Shown here: positions 1-8,121 of the stretch, one piece after another
Layout: the number at the start of each line of letters is the position of its first letter
Position numbering within the stretch: position 1 is the first letter of the stretch
NCBI GenBank assembly: GCA_002704915.1
Contig: PAIP01000066.1
Location: forward strand, 1-64,000
Reading direction: 5' to 3'
Length of the DNA stretch: 64,000 nucleotides
From: Parvularcula sp.
GTDB lineage: Bacteria; Pseudomonadota; Alphaproteobacteria; Caulobacterales; Parvularculaceae
Translations under genes and position numbers: made by a program
The notes under the pieces: generated by a model
Databases searched by the model: none
Told to the model about the DNA's origin: nothing
What the model saw: the letters and a program-made list of their open reading frames with translations, nothing else

Positions 1-6
1 AGAAAA

Positions 7-83
7 TGGTACCGCCTCCCCGGTTCGAACGGGGGACCTCTAGATCCACAATCTAGCGCTCTAACCGACTGAGCTAAGGCGGC
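7..83 (-). tRNA. tRNA-His (GTG anticodon)
   Basis: Read on the minus strand this folds as a full 77-nt cloverleaf with an encoded CCA. The anticodon stem CTAGA/TCTAG closes a TTGTGGA loop, giving anticodon GTG for histidine. The T arm is CCCCG-TTCGAAC-CGGGG. The acceptor starts G1 opposite U72 and the discriminator is A73. The base before G1 in the DNA is C, so the usual extra G-1 is not encoded. Most bacteria have G-1 and C73; loss of G-1 with A73 is known for a large group of Alphaproteobacteria and fits a coevolved histidyl-tRNA synthetase. Confidence 0.95.
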
Positions 84-103
84 GTCTCTTCATGAGAGGC
101 GGG

Positions 104-132
104 AAACTACGCGCGGGCGGACGGGTTTTCAA
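104..132 (-). promoter_or_regulatory. Possible sigma-70 promoter of tRNA-His
   Basis: On the minus strand a TTGAAA (-35) is followed after 17 bases by TAGTTT (-10-like), ending about 20 bases before the mature tRNA 5' end. The -10 box is weak, so this rests mainly on the -35 box, the spacing and the position. Confidence 0.35.
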
Positions 133-171
133 GCGCCCGCCGGCGGGTTTTTCGAGCGGCGCGGGCGGCTT

Positions 172-927
172 TTACGAGCCGGACCGCAACAGCGCGATTT
201 CACGCTTCAACTGGGCGATACGGGTCGCGTCCGAGGGGTGCGTCGAAAGGAACTCCGGGGGCGCGCCGTTCTTTTGCGCGGCCATCTTTTCCCAGAACTT
301 CACCGCCTCATTGGGGTCGTAGCCGGCGCGGGCCATGTAGCGAACGCCGAACTTGTCGGCTTCGAGCTCATGCTTGCGCGAGAAGGGAAGAAGGACGCCG
401 ACCTGCGCGCCGAGGCCCAGGGCCTGCATCGCCGCCGCGCCGGTCTGGCTGCCGCCGGCGATGGCGCTGCCGGCGGAGAGCGCGGTCTGCGCCGCCGCGG
501 TCTGGCTGTAGCGCTCGCCCGAATGATTGAAATTCACATGGGCGACTTCATGGCCCATGACGGCCGCGATCTGGGCGTCATTCGCCATGAGATCGAGAAT
601 GCCGGTGTAGATGCCGATCTTGCCGCCCGGCAGGGCGAAGGCGTTGATCTGATCCGACTTGAAAACCTGCACTTCCCATTCCGCGGGATTGCCGCCGGCC
701 GCGCGAATGATCTTCGGCGCCACGCGATTTACGCGGTTCACATATTTCGGATCGTTGGTGATCGGCTCCTGCTTTTTCAGATCCGTCCAGGCGGAGCTTG
801 CAAGCTGGGCCATCTGGCTCTGGCTGACGAACAAGAGCTGATTGCGCCCGAGCGTTTCGTTATAGGCGCACGCCGCCAGCGTCATGACGCCTGCCGCAGC
901 CAGACCAATTTTCAACAAGGATTTCAT
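172..927 (-). CDS. M48 family metalloprotease, lipoprotein
   Basis: A 251-residue periplasmic zinc protease. It opens with a lipoprotein signal peptide whose lipobox LAAC ends at Cys20, so it is probably anchored in an outer or inner membrane leaflet. The M48 zinc site HEVAH is at residues 126-130 and the third ligand lies in KHELEAD near residue 187. Such small BepA/YfgC/LoiP-like enzymes degrade misfolded envelope proteins. A longer reading frame reaches position 972, but the ATG at 927 has AGGGAGA in front of it and starts directly at the signal peptide. The gene stands alone; the exact M48 subgroup is not resolved. Confidence 0.9.
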   Translation of the reverse strand: MKSLLKIGLAAAGVMTLAACAYNETLGRNQLLFVSQSQMAQLASSAWTDLKKQEPITNDPKYVNRVNRVAPKIIRAAGGNPAEWEVQVFKSDQINAFALPGGKIGIYTGILDLMANDAQIAAVMGHEVAHVNFNHSGERYSQTAAAQTALSAGSAIAGGSQTGAAAMQALGLGAQVGVLLPFSRKHELEADKFGVRYMARAGYDPNEAVKFWEKMAAQKNGAPPEFLSTHPSDATRIAQLKREIALLRSGS

Positions 928-1024
928 GTCACGTCTCCCTAAGCGCCCCATTGGATGCGCAGCATAGGCCATCGCCGCGCCGCCCTCAATGCGGCGGCGC
1001 CGAACCCGGCCTCATAACCCCGCA

Positions 1025-1591
1025 TCAGGGTTCGAGTTCGCAATCCCAATAGAGGAAATCCTGCCAGCTTTCATGGAGATAATGCGGCGGAAAGGCCCGG
1101 CCCCGCTCATTCAGCTCGAACATGGTCGGCCGTTGGGGTTCCCGCGCGGGGAACATTTTCGCTTCGCGCGGCGTGCGCCCGCCTTTCCGGATGTTGCAGC
1201 CGGAACAGGCGGCGACGATATTTTCCCAGGTGGTGCGCCCGCCTTGCGAGCGCGGCTTCACATGATCGAAGGTCAGGTTGTCGCGCGCCGTGGAGCCGCA
1301 ATATTGACAGGTGAAGCTGTCGCGCAGGAAGACGTTGAAACGCGTGAAGGCCGGCGCGCGCGAATGGCTGACATAGCTTTTCAGCGACACGACCGACGGC
1401 AGGCGCATCTCGAATTTGGCGCTATGCACTTTGGTATCGTATTGCGCGACAACGTCGACGCGATCGAGGAACACGGCTTTCAGCGTGTCCTGCCACGACC
1501 ATAAGGAAAGCGGGAAGTAGGAAAGCGGGCGAAAGTCCGCATTGAGGACCAAAGCCGGGCAGGCGTCAGGGGATCGCAGCGCAAGGCTCAT
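1025..1591 (-). CDS. HNH endonuclease family protein
   Basis: A 188-residue protein with a C-terminal HNH nuclease fold. The zinc-binding pairs CQYC (95-98) and CSGC (129-132) flank the catalytic core FDHVKPRSQGG (108-118) and Asn124. The N-terminal ~85 residues are the extension common to the stand-alone HNH proteins widespread in Alphaproteobacteria, whose DNA substrate and role are not settled. No methylase or phage gene is nearby, so this is not evidently restriction or prophage. A 12-base perfect palindrome lies about 75 bases upstream of the start. Confidence 0.88.
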   Translation of the reverse strand: MSLALRSPDACPALVLNADFRPLSYFPLSLWSWQDTLKAVFLDRVDVVAQYDTKVHSAKFEMRLPSVVSLKSYVSHSRAPAFTRFNVFLRDSFTCQYCGSTARDNLTFDHVKPRSQGGRTTWENIVAACSGCNIRKGGRTPREAKMFPAREPQRPTMFELNERGRAFPPHYLHESWQDFLYWDCELEP

Positions 1592-1666
1592 GACGACCGC
1601 CCCGCCGCGAAGGCCCGTTTAAACCGAAGATGCTCACTCGAACGCTTGAAAGCGGGTACTCCCCTG

Positions 1667-1678
1667 CTGTCGCGACAG
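1667..1678. promoter_or_regulatory. 12-bp perfect palindrome upstream of the HNH gene
   Basis: CTGTCGCGACAG is its own reverse complement and sits in the 180-base gap between the HNH gene and the glycosylase gene. Its placement in the leader of the HNH gene would suit a small operator. No regulator is identified, so function is a guess. Confidence 0.25.
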
Positions 1679-1773
1679 TTTAGCCGGTTAGGTTCCCTTC
1701 TGCCTATATATGATTCTGCATGACAGAAGTTTGACGATTTTCGAGATATTTTCGCAACACCCTGAAAAATCGC

Positions 1774-2412
1774 TTAAATCGGCGCCCGGCCACGTAAGTG
1801 CGCATAATAGGTCCAGAGAATATGCGCCGCAACGCCGCGATAGGGCCGCCATTTCGCCGCGCGTTGATCGAGCGTTTTCATGTCCGGCAACGGCCCGCGC
1901 CGCCGCGTCGCGCGCCAGGCGCCCAGCAGCGCCACATCGCCCGGCGGCCAGATGTCAACGCGCCCCTCGCAGAAAAGGAGATAGATCGCCGCGGTCCAGG
2001 GACCGATTCCCTTGATCTTTTGCAATGCAATAGACGCGTCTTCGTCGCTTAATTGCGCGAGTTTTTCTTCATCGAGGTCGCCCGACGTCCAGTGTTCTGC
2101 AAGCGCCGAAACGTAGCGCGCTTTTGGCCCTGACAGGCCAAAGCTTTTCAGGCCTTCTTCGCCGTGACGCAGCGCATGGCCCGGATCGCCGCAGTCCATT
2201 CCCGCCTGACAGCGCGCCCAGATCGCCTGCGCGCTCGGCACGGACACCTGTTGCTCGACAATGATGCGAAACAGGGCCTCGAACCCGCCGGGCCTGCGGC
2301 GGATATGAGGTTCTTCGATAGCGTCGAGGGCGCGGGCGAGCCCCGCCTCTTTTCGGGCAAGCGCGGCGCAGGCGTCAGACGTGTCGCCGAAAACGTCGAG
2401 GCGGTCGGTCAT
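1774..2412 (-). CDS. DNA-3-methyladenine glycosylase II-like (AlkA family)
   Basis: A 212-residue base-excision repair enzyme of the HhH-GPD superfamily, expected to remove alkylated purines. The helix-hairpin-helix is KIKGIGPWTAAIY at about 132-144, followed by the catalytic aspartate in WPPGDVALLG (Asp159). The length matches the short AlkA/MagIII-like forms that lack the E. coli N-terminal domain. There is no Cys4 iron-sulfur motif, which argues against Nth or MutY. Its ATG overlaps the TGA of the upstream unknown gene by four bases, which implies translational coupling. It is the last gene of the rsmE-gshA cluster. Confidence 0.85.
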   Translation of the reverse strand: MTDRLDVFGDTSDACAALARKEAGLARALDAIEEPHIRRRPGGFEALFRIIVEQQVSVPSAQAIWARCQAGMDCGDPGHALRHGEEGLKSFGLSGPKARYVSALAEHWTSGDLDEEKLAQLSDEDASIALQKIKGIGPWTAAIYLLFCEGRVDIWPPGDVALLGAWRATRRRGPLPDMKTLDQRAAKWRPYRGVAAHILWTYYAHLRGRAPI

Positions 2413-2783
2413 CTTTGTGCGTCATCTGGCGCCCGCCAGATTGTCCGGTAGCCTGAGGCGTCATCCTTCGAAAGCGTTTTGATCTCAACATAGCGCCTCT
2501 TTAAATAGTCGAGGACAAGTCCGAAAAACTCTGCGTCCTCGACCGGTGCACTCTCCATCAACTCGGATTCATAAGGCCCGTAAATCGCGACCTCATCCAC
2601 CTCATCGAGATAAGCGCGCGCTCTGATGTAAGCGCCTTCTCGTTCGAAGTGATAAACGAGATAATTGTATTTCTGTTCGAGGACATCATCAGCGTAGATT
2701 TCTTCGCAAAGATGCTCGATACGCATGGGCGTTAACGCATCGTCCTCAATGTAACGCATCTCAGGCTGACGAATATCAGGCAT
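2409..2783 (-). CDS. Hypothetical protein, acidic, 124 aa
   Basis: I do not recognise this family. The product is acidic, rich in Glu, Asp and Tyr, with no signal peptide or membrane segment, so it is probably cytoplasmic. Base composition is visibly lower in GC than the neighbours, a hint of acquisition or relaxed selection. It starts 9 bases after the stop of gshA and its stop overlaps the start of the glycosylase gene (ATGA), so it is almost certainly translated within this operon. A role in thiol or DNA repair would be guesswork from context only. Confidence 0.7.
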   Translation of the reverse strand: MPDIRQPEMRYIEDDALTPMRIEHLCEEIYADDVLEQKYNYLVYHFEREGAYIRARAYLDEVDEVAIYGPYESELMESAPVEDAEFFGLVLDYLKRRYVEIKTLSKDDASGYRTIWRAPDDAQR

Positions 2784-2792
2784 TATTTCCGA

Positions 2793-4166
2793 TCAATATT
2801 TGCACTCTTCATACAGTTTTTTCTCGTCGCCGCCGAGTTCGCCCAGGAAATGATCGACGGTGTATTCGCCCATGGTGACGCCGCTTTTGGCGATCTTCAC
2901 GAGCGGGTCGAGATAGGTGGTTTCGTCTTCTTTCAAGTTTCCCATGCGCGCGCGTTTCCTTAAGCCCTCACGGGAGATCTCCAGAACTTCCAGCGCCACA
3001 TCCTGCACAGTGCGGCCCGCCACCTCGGCGCGAAACCCGATTCTTGCGGCGTCATCGCGCAAGGCTTCGCGCTGTTCCCGGCTCCAGCCTTTGGCGACAT
3101 CCCAGGCGGCGGCCAGCGCGTCATCGTCATAAAGAAGCCCGACCCAGAACGCCGGCAAGGCGCAAATGCGCGCCCACGGGCCGCCATCGGCGCCGCGCAT
3201 TTCAAGGAAGGTTTTAAGGCGCACTTCGGGAAAAGCCGTAGACAGATGATCTTCCCAGTCTTCCATGGTGGGCCGTTCGCCCGGAAGGGCCGGCAGTTTC
3301 CCATCCAGAAAATCGCGGAAGGACTGCCCCGCCGCATCGATGAACTTGTTGTTCCGGCGCACGAAATACATCGGCACATCGAGCATGTAGTCGCGATAGC
3401 GCTCGAAACCGAACCCGTCTTCGAAAACGAAATTCAACAGCCCTGTGCGGTCCGGGTCTGTATCGGTCCAGATATGCGCGCGGTAAGAGGCGTAGCCCGA
3501 CGGCTTTCCTTCATAAAGGCCGGAATTGGCGAACAGCGCCGTCGCAATGGGCTGTAGCGCCAGCGATGTCTTGAACTTCATCGCCATGTCCGCTTCCGAC
3601 GCGAAGTCGAGATTGACCTGCACCGTGCAGGTGCGGTGCATCATGTCGAGACCGAGCGAGCCGACCTTGGGCATGTAGTCGCGCATGATCTTGTAGCGCG
3701 CCTTCGGCATTTTCGGCATCTCGGCGCGCGTCCAGGTCGGCGTGAAGCCCATGCCGAGAAATGCGACGCCAAGCGGGTCGCAGACTTTTTTCACGGCTTC
3801 GAGATGACGATGCACCTCGTCGCAGGTGAGATGGATGTTTTCGAGCGGCGCGCCGGAAAGCTCGAACTGGCCGCCGGGCTCAAGACTGACGCTGGCGCCC
3901 TCGCCTTTCAGGCCAATCGGATTGCCCTCTTCGCGGATAATGTCCCAGCCGGTTTCTTCCGACAGCTTTTCGAGAATCGCGCGGATGCCCGTCTCGCCCT
4001 CATAAGACACAGGCTTCAGCGAGGTGCGGCAGAAGACGAACTTTTCATGCTCGGTGCCGATGCGCCACTTTTCTTTCGGCTTGCAGCCGCTGGCGAGATG
4101 CGCCGTCAACTGGTCGAGCGATTCGATAAGCGGCGACTGGCCGGTCTGTTCATTGGCGGTGGTCAC
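2793..4166 (-). CDS. gshA: Glutamate-cysteine ligase (GCS2, plant/alphaproteobacterial type)
   Basis: Catalyses ATP-dependent joining of glutamate and cysteine, the first step of glutathione synthesis. It has the GCS2 signature near the N-terminus (IGTEHEKF) and a conserved MHRTCTVQVNLD segment, with the ~457-residue length of the plant/alphaproteobacterial class rather than the E. coli class. The frame is open to an ATG at 4196, but the GTG at 4166 has GGAGAG just upstream and gives the usual short N-terminus, so I chose it. It follows rsmE by about 140 bases and precedes the unknown 2409-2783 by 9 bases. Confidence 0.9.
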   Translation of the reverse strand: MTTANEQTGQSPLIESLDQLTAHLASGCKPKEKWRIGTEHEKFVFCRTSLKPVSYEGETGIRAILEKLSEETGWDIIREEGNPIGLKGEGASVSLEPGGQFELSGAPLENIHLTCDEVHRHLEAVKKVCDPLGVAFLGMGFTPTWTRAEMPKMPKARYKIMRDYMPKVGSLGLDMMHRTCTVQVNLDFASEADMAMKFKTSLALQPIATALFANSGLYEGKPSGYASYRAHIWTDTDPDRTGLLNFVFEDGFGFERYRDYMLDVPMYFVRRNNKFIDAAGQSFRDFLDGKLPALPGERPTMEDWEDHLSTAFPEVRLKTFLEMRGADGGPWARICALPAFWVGLLYDDDALAAAWDVAKGWSREQREALRDDAARIGFRAEVAGRTVQDVALEVLEISREGLRKRARMGNLKEDETTYLDPLVKIAKSGVTMGEYTVDHFLGELGGDEKKLYEECKY

Positions 4167-4302
4167 GTCTCTCTCCGGCCTGATCGTTTTCAGCACATAC
4201 GGATTGCCATCTCCGCTCTATCGCGCCGGACCCGAAACGCCAAGCCTCAAACCCATCACGCTCTTGCGACGTTTCCAATTTCTTCGCGCCCTGCATAAAG
4301 CG

Positions 4303-5073
4303 TCAGGATTTGCGCCAGTCGCCAAGCGCCGCCTGCCACAGGACAAGGGCGGCGATGGCGGCGGTGTCGGCGCGCAGAATGCGTGGCCCCAAGGTGGCGG
4401 GCGTCACATAGGATTTCGTTCTGAGATCCTGACGTTCGCCCGGAGAAAATCCGCCTTCCGGTCCGGTGAGCACAGACCACCCATCAGAATTGCTATCGGC
4501 GTTCTTTAGCGCCTCTAACATGGGGCGCGCGCGCCCGACGCGTCCGCCCCATTCTTCATGTTCATCGTCGCCCGCCTCGTCGCAGAACAACAGCCGCCGA
4601 TGGCCGGGCCAATTTTCCAGCAGTTTTGCAAGTTTTATTGGTTCGTCTACGGAAGGAACAGTAAGCCGCCCGCACTGCTCCGCCGCCTCGGTCGCAATAG
4701 CCTGAAGGCGTTCAACGTTGAGTTTCGGCGCAACGGTGCGCTCGGTGACAACCGGCTGAAGTCTCGCGACGCCCACCTCCACCGCTTTTTGCACAATAGT
4801 TTCGAGAGCTCCGCGTTTCACCGGCGCGAAATACAAGGTCAGGTCAGGCTCTGCTTCCTGCTCGCGCGTCTGCTCGCCCACATGCGCGGCGCCCATCTTT
4901 TTCTTGATCTCCACAATAGTCGCCGCAAACTCGCCGTCCCTGCCGTTGAAGAGGCGCAATTCATCGCCCTCGCCCCGGCGCAGGACGTTTTTGAGGTAAT
5001 GAACCTGTTCCGCCGACAGGGGCGTCGGGAGCCCTAAATGCAACGGGCCGTCGATGTAAAGGCGTGGAATCAT
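4303..5073 (-). CDS. rsmE: 16S rRNA (uracil-1498-N3)-methyltransferase
   Basis: Methylates N3 of U1498 in 16S rRNA in the decoding region, using S-adenosylmethionine. The 256-residue protein has the N-terminal PUA-like part (MIPRLYIDG, FNGRDGEF) and the C-terminal SPOUT knot with LTGPEGGFSPGE near 201-212 and LGPRILRADTAAIAAL at the end, both diagnostic for RsmE. It is the first gene of the leftward cluster with gshA, an order common in Alphaproteobacteria (rsmE-gshA next to ubiA). ubiA runs divergently, and a short palindromic repeat sits between them. Confidence 0.93.
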   Translation of the reverse strand: MIPRLYIDGPLHLGLPTPLSAEQVHYLKNVLRRGEGDELRLFNGRDGEFAATIVEIKKKMGAAHVGEQTREQEAEPDLTLYFAPVKRGALETIVQKAVEVGVARLQPVVTERTVAPKLNVERLQAIATEAAEQCGRLTVPSVDEPIKLAKLLENWPGHRRLLFCDEAGDDEHEEWGGRVGRARPMLEALKNADSNSDGWSVLTGPEGGFSPGERQDLRTKSYVTPATLGPRILRADTAAIAALVLWQAALGDWRKS

Positions 5074-5100
5074 CTATCGTTATTCTCAAGTTAGCCGCCC

Positions 5101-5120
5101 ATCCCCGCGAAGGCGGGGAT
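5101..5120. repeat. Short REP-like palindrome
   Basis: ATCCCCGC-GAAG-GCGGGGAT is a perfect 8-base stem with a 4-base loop between the divergent rsmE and ubiA genes. This exact kind of stem is a common dispersed intergenic repeat in alphaproteobacterial genomes. It overlaps the apparent upstream extension of the ubiA frame, which argues against starting ubiA there. Confidence 0.7.
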
Positions 5121-5182
5121 CCATGGCATACATGAACAAAACGTTCTTTGCGAATGGCGCGGACGCGCGCTACATCCTCGCC

Positions 5183-6118
5183 ATGACCAGCCCCGCCCCA
5201 ACCGCCACCCCCGACGCCGTTCCCGGCAACTGGGTCGCCCATGCGCCCGGCTTCGCGCAGCCCTATTTGCGGCTCATGCGCGCCGACCGGCCGGTGGGGA
5301 CGTGGCTTCTGCTCATCCCTTGCTTCTGGGGGCTCGCCGTCGCCGCGGCCTCTGGTTATGCGAGCCTCGATCTCCTCTGGTACGCCGCCCTCATGAGCCT
5401 CGGCGCCTATGTGATGCGCGGGGCGGGCTGCGCCTATAATGATATCGTCGACCGCGACTTCGACGCGCAAGTCGAACGCACGGCGCTGCGGCCCATCCCG
5501 GCGGGACAAATCAGCGTCAAACAAGCCTGGGGCTTCCTCGTCTTTCTGTCCTTCATCGGCTTCGCCGTCTTGTTGCAGTTCAACCGCTTTGCAATTTATC
5601 TCGGCCTCGGCTCGCTGGCGCTGGTCGCCGTCTATCCGTTCATGAAACGCATCACCTGGTGGCCGCAGGCCTGGCTCGGCCTCACCTTCAACTGGGGCGC
5701 GCTTGTCGGATACGCCGCCGCGGCGGGAAAGCTCGACCCACAAGCCTTCGCCATCTACGCCGCCGGGATTTTCTGGACGCTTTTCTACGACACCATCTAC
5801 GCCCATCAGGACACGGAGGATGATGCGCTGATCGGCGTCAAATCGACGGCGTTGCGTCTCGGCGAAAAAACACTGCCCGCGCTCGGGCTTTTCTTCGCCA
5901 TGACGATCACGCTGTTCGCGCTTGCCGGGGCGCTCCTTCACGCGCATGTCATCTATTACATCGCCCTCCTGCCGGCGGCGGCGCATTTCGTCTGGCAGTT
6001 GAAGCATCTCGATATTCACAACAGCGCCGCGTGCCTCGCCCTCTTCAAATCGAACCGTAATGCGGGGTTGTTGCTTCTCCTCTCCCCGCTTTGTGAACTC
6101 GCCCTTCGTTCAATTTGA
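5183..6118 (+). CDS. ubiA: 4-hydroxybenzoate octaprenyltransferase
   Basis: Membrane prenyltransferase that attaches the polyprenyl tail to 4-hydroxybenzoate in ubiquinone synthesis. Both aspartate-rich motifs are present: NDIVDRDFD in the first half and DTIYAHQDTEDD in the second, each binding Mg-diphosphate, with about eight hydrophobic segments. The frame opens at 5123, but the stretch before 5183 runs beside a repeat, and starting at MTSPAPT gives 311 residues, the family length. No strong ribosome-binding site is visible at either start. Confidence 0.92.
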   Translation: MTSPAPTATPDAVPGNWVAHAPGFAQPYLRLMRADRPVGTWLLLIPCFWGLAVAAASGYASLDLLWYAALMSLGAYVMRGAGCAYNDIVDRDFDAQVERTALRPIPAGQISVKQAWGFLVFLSFIGFAVLLQFNRFAIYLGLGSLALVAVYPFMKRITWWPQAWLGLTFNWGALVGYAAAAGKLDPQAFAIYAAGIFWTLFYDTIYAHQDTEDDALIGVKSTALRLGEKTLPALGLFFAMTITLFALAGALLHAHVIYYIALLPAAAHFVWQLKHLDIHNSAACLALFKSNRNAGLLLLLSPLCELALRSI

Positions 6119-6176
6119 GCGCCGGACCCTTTAAGTAACAGCTCATGTTGACGCTGAACCGCGCGAGGAATACCCC

Positions 6177-6686
6177 ATGCCCAGACTGACCCGCCGCCAT
6201 CTCACGCTTTCTCTTCTCGGCGCGGCTGCGGGCTGCGGCGTGCAGACTCAGGAAAAAGCTATGGCCAAAGATCCCGACCCTTCGACAATTCCCGATTACG
6301 ACAAATGGCAGCTCTCCAATGCCGAATGGAAGGAGCGCCTCTCGCCGGAGGCCTATGCGGTCTTGCGGAAAGAGGCGACGGAACGCGCCGGCACGAGCCC
6401 GCTCAATGACGAAAAGCGCGACGGGATTTACGCCTGCGCCGGCTGCGGCTTCGATCTCTTCAAATCCGAAACCAAGTTCGAGAGCGGCACGGGCTGGCCG
6501 TCCTTCTGGGATTACATCCCCGGCGCCCTCGGCACAAAAACCGACATTAAGCTGCTCATTCCGCGCACGGAATATCACTGCGCGCGCTGCGGCGGCCATC
6601 AGGGCCATGTCTTCAAGGACGGGCCGGAGCCCACAGGTCTTCGTTACTGCAATAATGGCGTCGCCCTCACCTTCAAGCCCGCCTAA
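6177..6686 (+). CDS. msrB: Peptide-methionine (R)-S-oxide reductase, exported
   Basis: Reduces methionine-R-sulfoxide in proteins. It carries the zinc pairs Cys87/Cys90 (CAGC) and Cys135/Cys138 (CARC), the substrate motif GWPSF (106-110) and the catalytic Cys158 in RYCNNG. The N-terminus has a twin-arginine-like TRRHLTLSLLG stretch ending in AAGC, so the protein looks exported and possibly lipid-anchored, unlike cytoplasmic MsrB. That suits repair of envelope proteins. An internal Met30 would give a cytoplasmic form, so a dual location is conceivable. Its stop overlaps the stop of the convergent DUF2793 gene. Confidence 0.92.
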   Translation: MPRLTRRHLTLSLLGAAAGCGVQTQEKAMAKDPDPSTIPDYDKWQLSNAEWKERLSPEAYAVLRKEATERAGTSPLNDEKRDGIYACAGCGFDLFKSETKFESGTGWPSFWDYIPGALGTKTDIKLLIPRTEYHCARCGGHQGHVFKDGPEPTGLRYCNNGVALTFKPA

Positions 6687-8121
6687 CGCCGCTTCCCGCT
6701 TGCGCCAAATGCCGTGTGCGCTGGTTGAGCTCCTCGATGAGGACCGCCTGAATCTCCACGGTCTCCACAAGGCGCTGAATCCACTCGCCGGCGGCCATGC
6801 CCTTTTCCGGGTCGAACGCCGCCTCGTTCGGCATCGAGGTGAGGTGGCGCTTCTCCCGCCAGTGCCGCGCATATCCGTCGAGGCTTAACGGGTCATGTTC
6901 TGTGCCGATACGCGCTGAAAAAAGCCGCATGGGCCCATGCTGGCGCGGCTCGATGCGCGGCGGCGTCTTGTCTCTCACAATGACCGCGCCCGTTTCCGGA
7001 TCTCGCGCTTCTTCCTGTTCTGCGCGCATAATCCGGTCGGGAACCCGCGCGTCCCATTTCGCCATATCGACGGCCCCGTCGAGCGCCTGGTCGAAAACAT
7101 AGCAACTGAGCATCGTATTGTCGTCATAGACCGCCTCGGCGTTGATCGCGCCGGCCCCTTTGGCACCGCCTGTGGGGTTGCCGACAATGACGCTGCCGTC
7201 GGCGTTTTCGATGATGAGATCTGTTCTGCCGACGCGTCCCTGAATGGAGAATTGGCCTGACGCGCCGGCCGTCGGGCTGTATTGAAAAGACGCGCCCACC
7301 GTGGAGGTCACACTTGATACCGCGAAAGCGATGCGCCCGACATAGGAGGCGCCCACATCGATGACGGCGCCGGCATGCCCGGCGCCGTCGCCGAGCACGA
7401 AGTCTGTCAGCGAGGTGCCGGAGATGACCCCGTCGGCGCCATTGACGAACAGCCTTTTGGCCAGGCTTGCATCGCCGCTCGCCTTGTCGATCACAAGCGC
7501 CTCCGTCCAGGCCGACCCGTCCGCGCTCACCTTCACATGAAAATCGTCATCGCCAGTGAGGCCGAATTCCGCCCGCCCGGAAAAATCGGTCTGAAACAGA
7601 TGCGACGCCGTATCGCTGGCCCCGGCCTTGTTCACCTTCACCTGTGCATCGCCGGAACCCGGCGTCACATCGTCATGGCTGAACAGGACCGCATCGGATT
7701 TGACGGCGAGTTTGTTCGTTGCATCCGCCGTCGCATTAATTCCGAATTTCGCGGCTGTTTCCGAAGAGCCCCCGCCGCCGGAAAGCGCGCCCCAGGCGGC
7801 GCCGTCAAAAACAACCAGTTCGTCGTCATCGGCGACCCATGCGCGAAGCCCCTCAAAGGGCGCAATCTGCGCCCAGGCGCCGTCCTGATAAGCCGCTAGG
7901 CCGCCTTCATCGAAGGCGCTCCAGACGGCGCCGGTCGCGCTCGCCGGAATAATATAGGCGTCCCCTTCCGCGGGCGATGCGGGCTCAGCCGTTGTCGTCC
8001 GTGAGCGGACCACCGCCTGAACCAGCGCATCGAGACGGCGGAACGTCTCGTTCACGGTGACATGTTTTTGCGCCTGGCTAGGCGCGACATAGGAAAGGGA
8101 AAGACGGGGCGACTGCTCCAT
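6673..8121 (-). CDS. DUF2793 protein, phage tail-fibre/spike-like
   Basis: A 482-residue protein with the DUF2793 N-terminus (residues ~1-115: SLSYVAPSQAQKHVTVNE, GDAYIIP, WVADDDELVVFDG). A long Gly/Ala/Ser/Asp-rich beta-like region follows. The C-terminus resembles the terminal part of phage fibres (SINAEAVYDDNT-like stretch near 325, then a helical WIQRLVETVEIQAVLIEEL tail). Such proteins occur in alphaproteobacterial prophages and gene-transfer-agent settings as fibres or spikes that bind surface glycans. Here it stands alone between msrB and an MscS channel, with no other phage gene, so it is either a domesticated fibre or a distant part of a dispersed particle locus. Confidence 0.75.
   Translation of the reverse strand: MEQSPRLSLSYVAPSQAQKHVTVNETFRRLDALVQAVVRSRTTTAEPASPAEGDAYIIPASATGAVWSAFDEGGLAAYQDGAWAQIAPFEGLRAWVADDDELVVFDGAAWGALSGGGGSSETAAKFGINATADATNKLAVKSDAVLFSHDDVTPGSGDAQVKVNKAGASDTASHLFQTDFSGRAEFGLTGDDDFHVKVSADGSAWTEALVIDKASGDASLAKRLFVNGADGVISGTSLTDFVLGDGAGHAGAVIDVGASYVGRIAFAVSSVTSTVGASFQYSPTAGASGQFSIQGRVGRTDLIIENADGSVIVGNPTGGAKGAGAINAEAVYDDNTMLSCYVFDQALDGAVDMAKWDARVPDRIMRAEQEEARDPETGAVIVRDKTPPRIEPRQHGPMRLFSARIGTEHDPLSLDGYARHWREKRHLTSMPNEAAFDPEKGMAAGEWIQRLVETVEIQAVLIEELNQRTRHLAQAGSGVRRA

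Noticed and set aside
128-158. CCCGCCGGCGGG followed by TTTTT as a terminator
   Set aside because: The stem is too short once a loop is allowed and no plus-strand gene precedes it.
4961-6019. 352-codon open frame on the minus strand
   Set aside because: Antisense to ubiA and overlapping the rsmE start; very Arg/Glu-rich shadow sequence.
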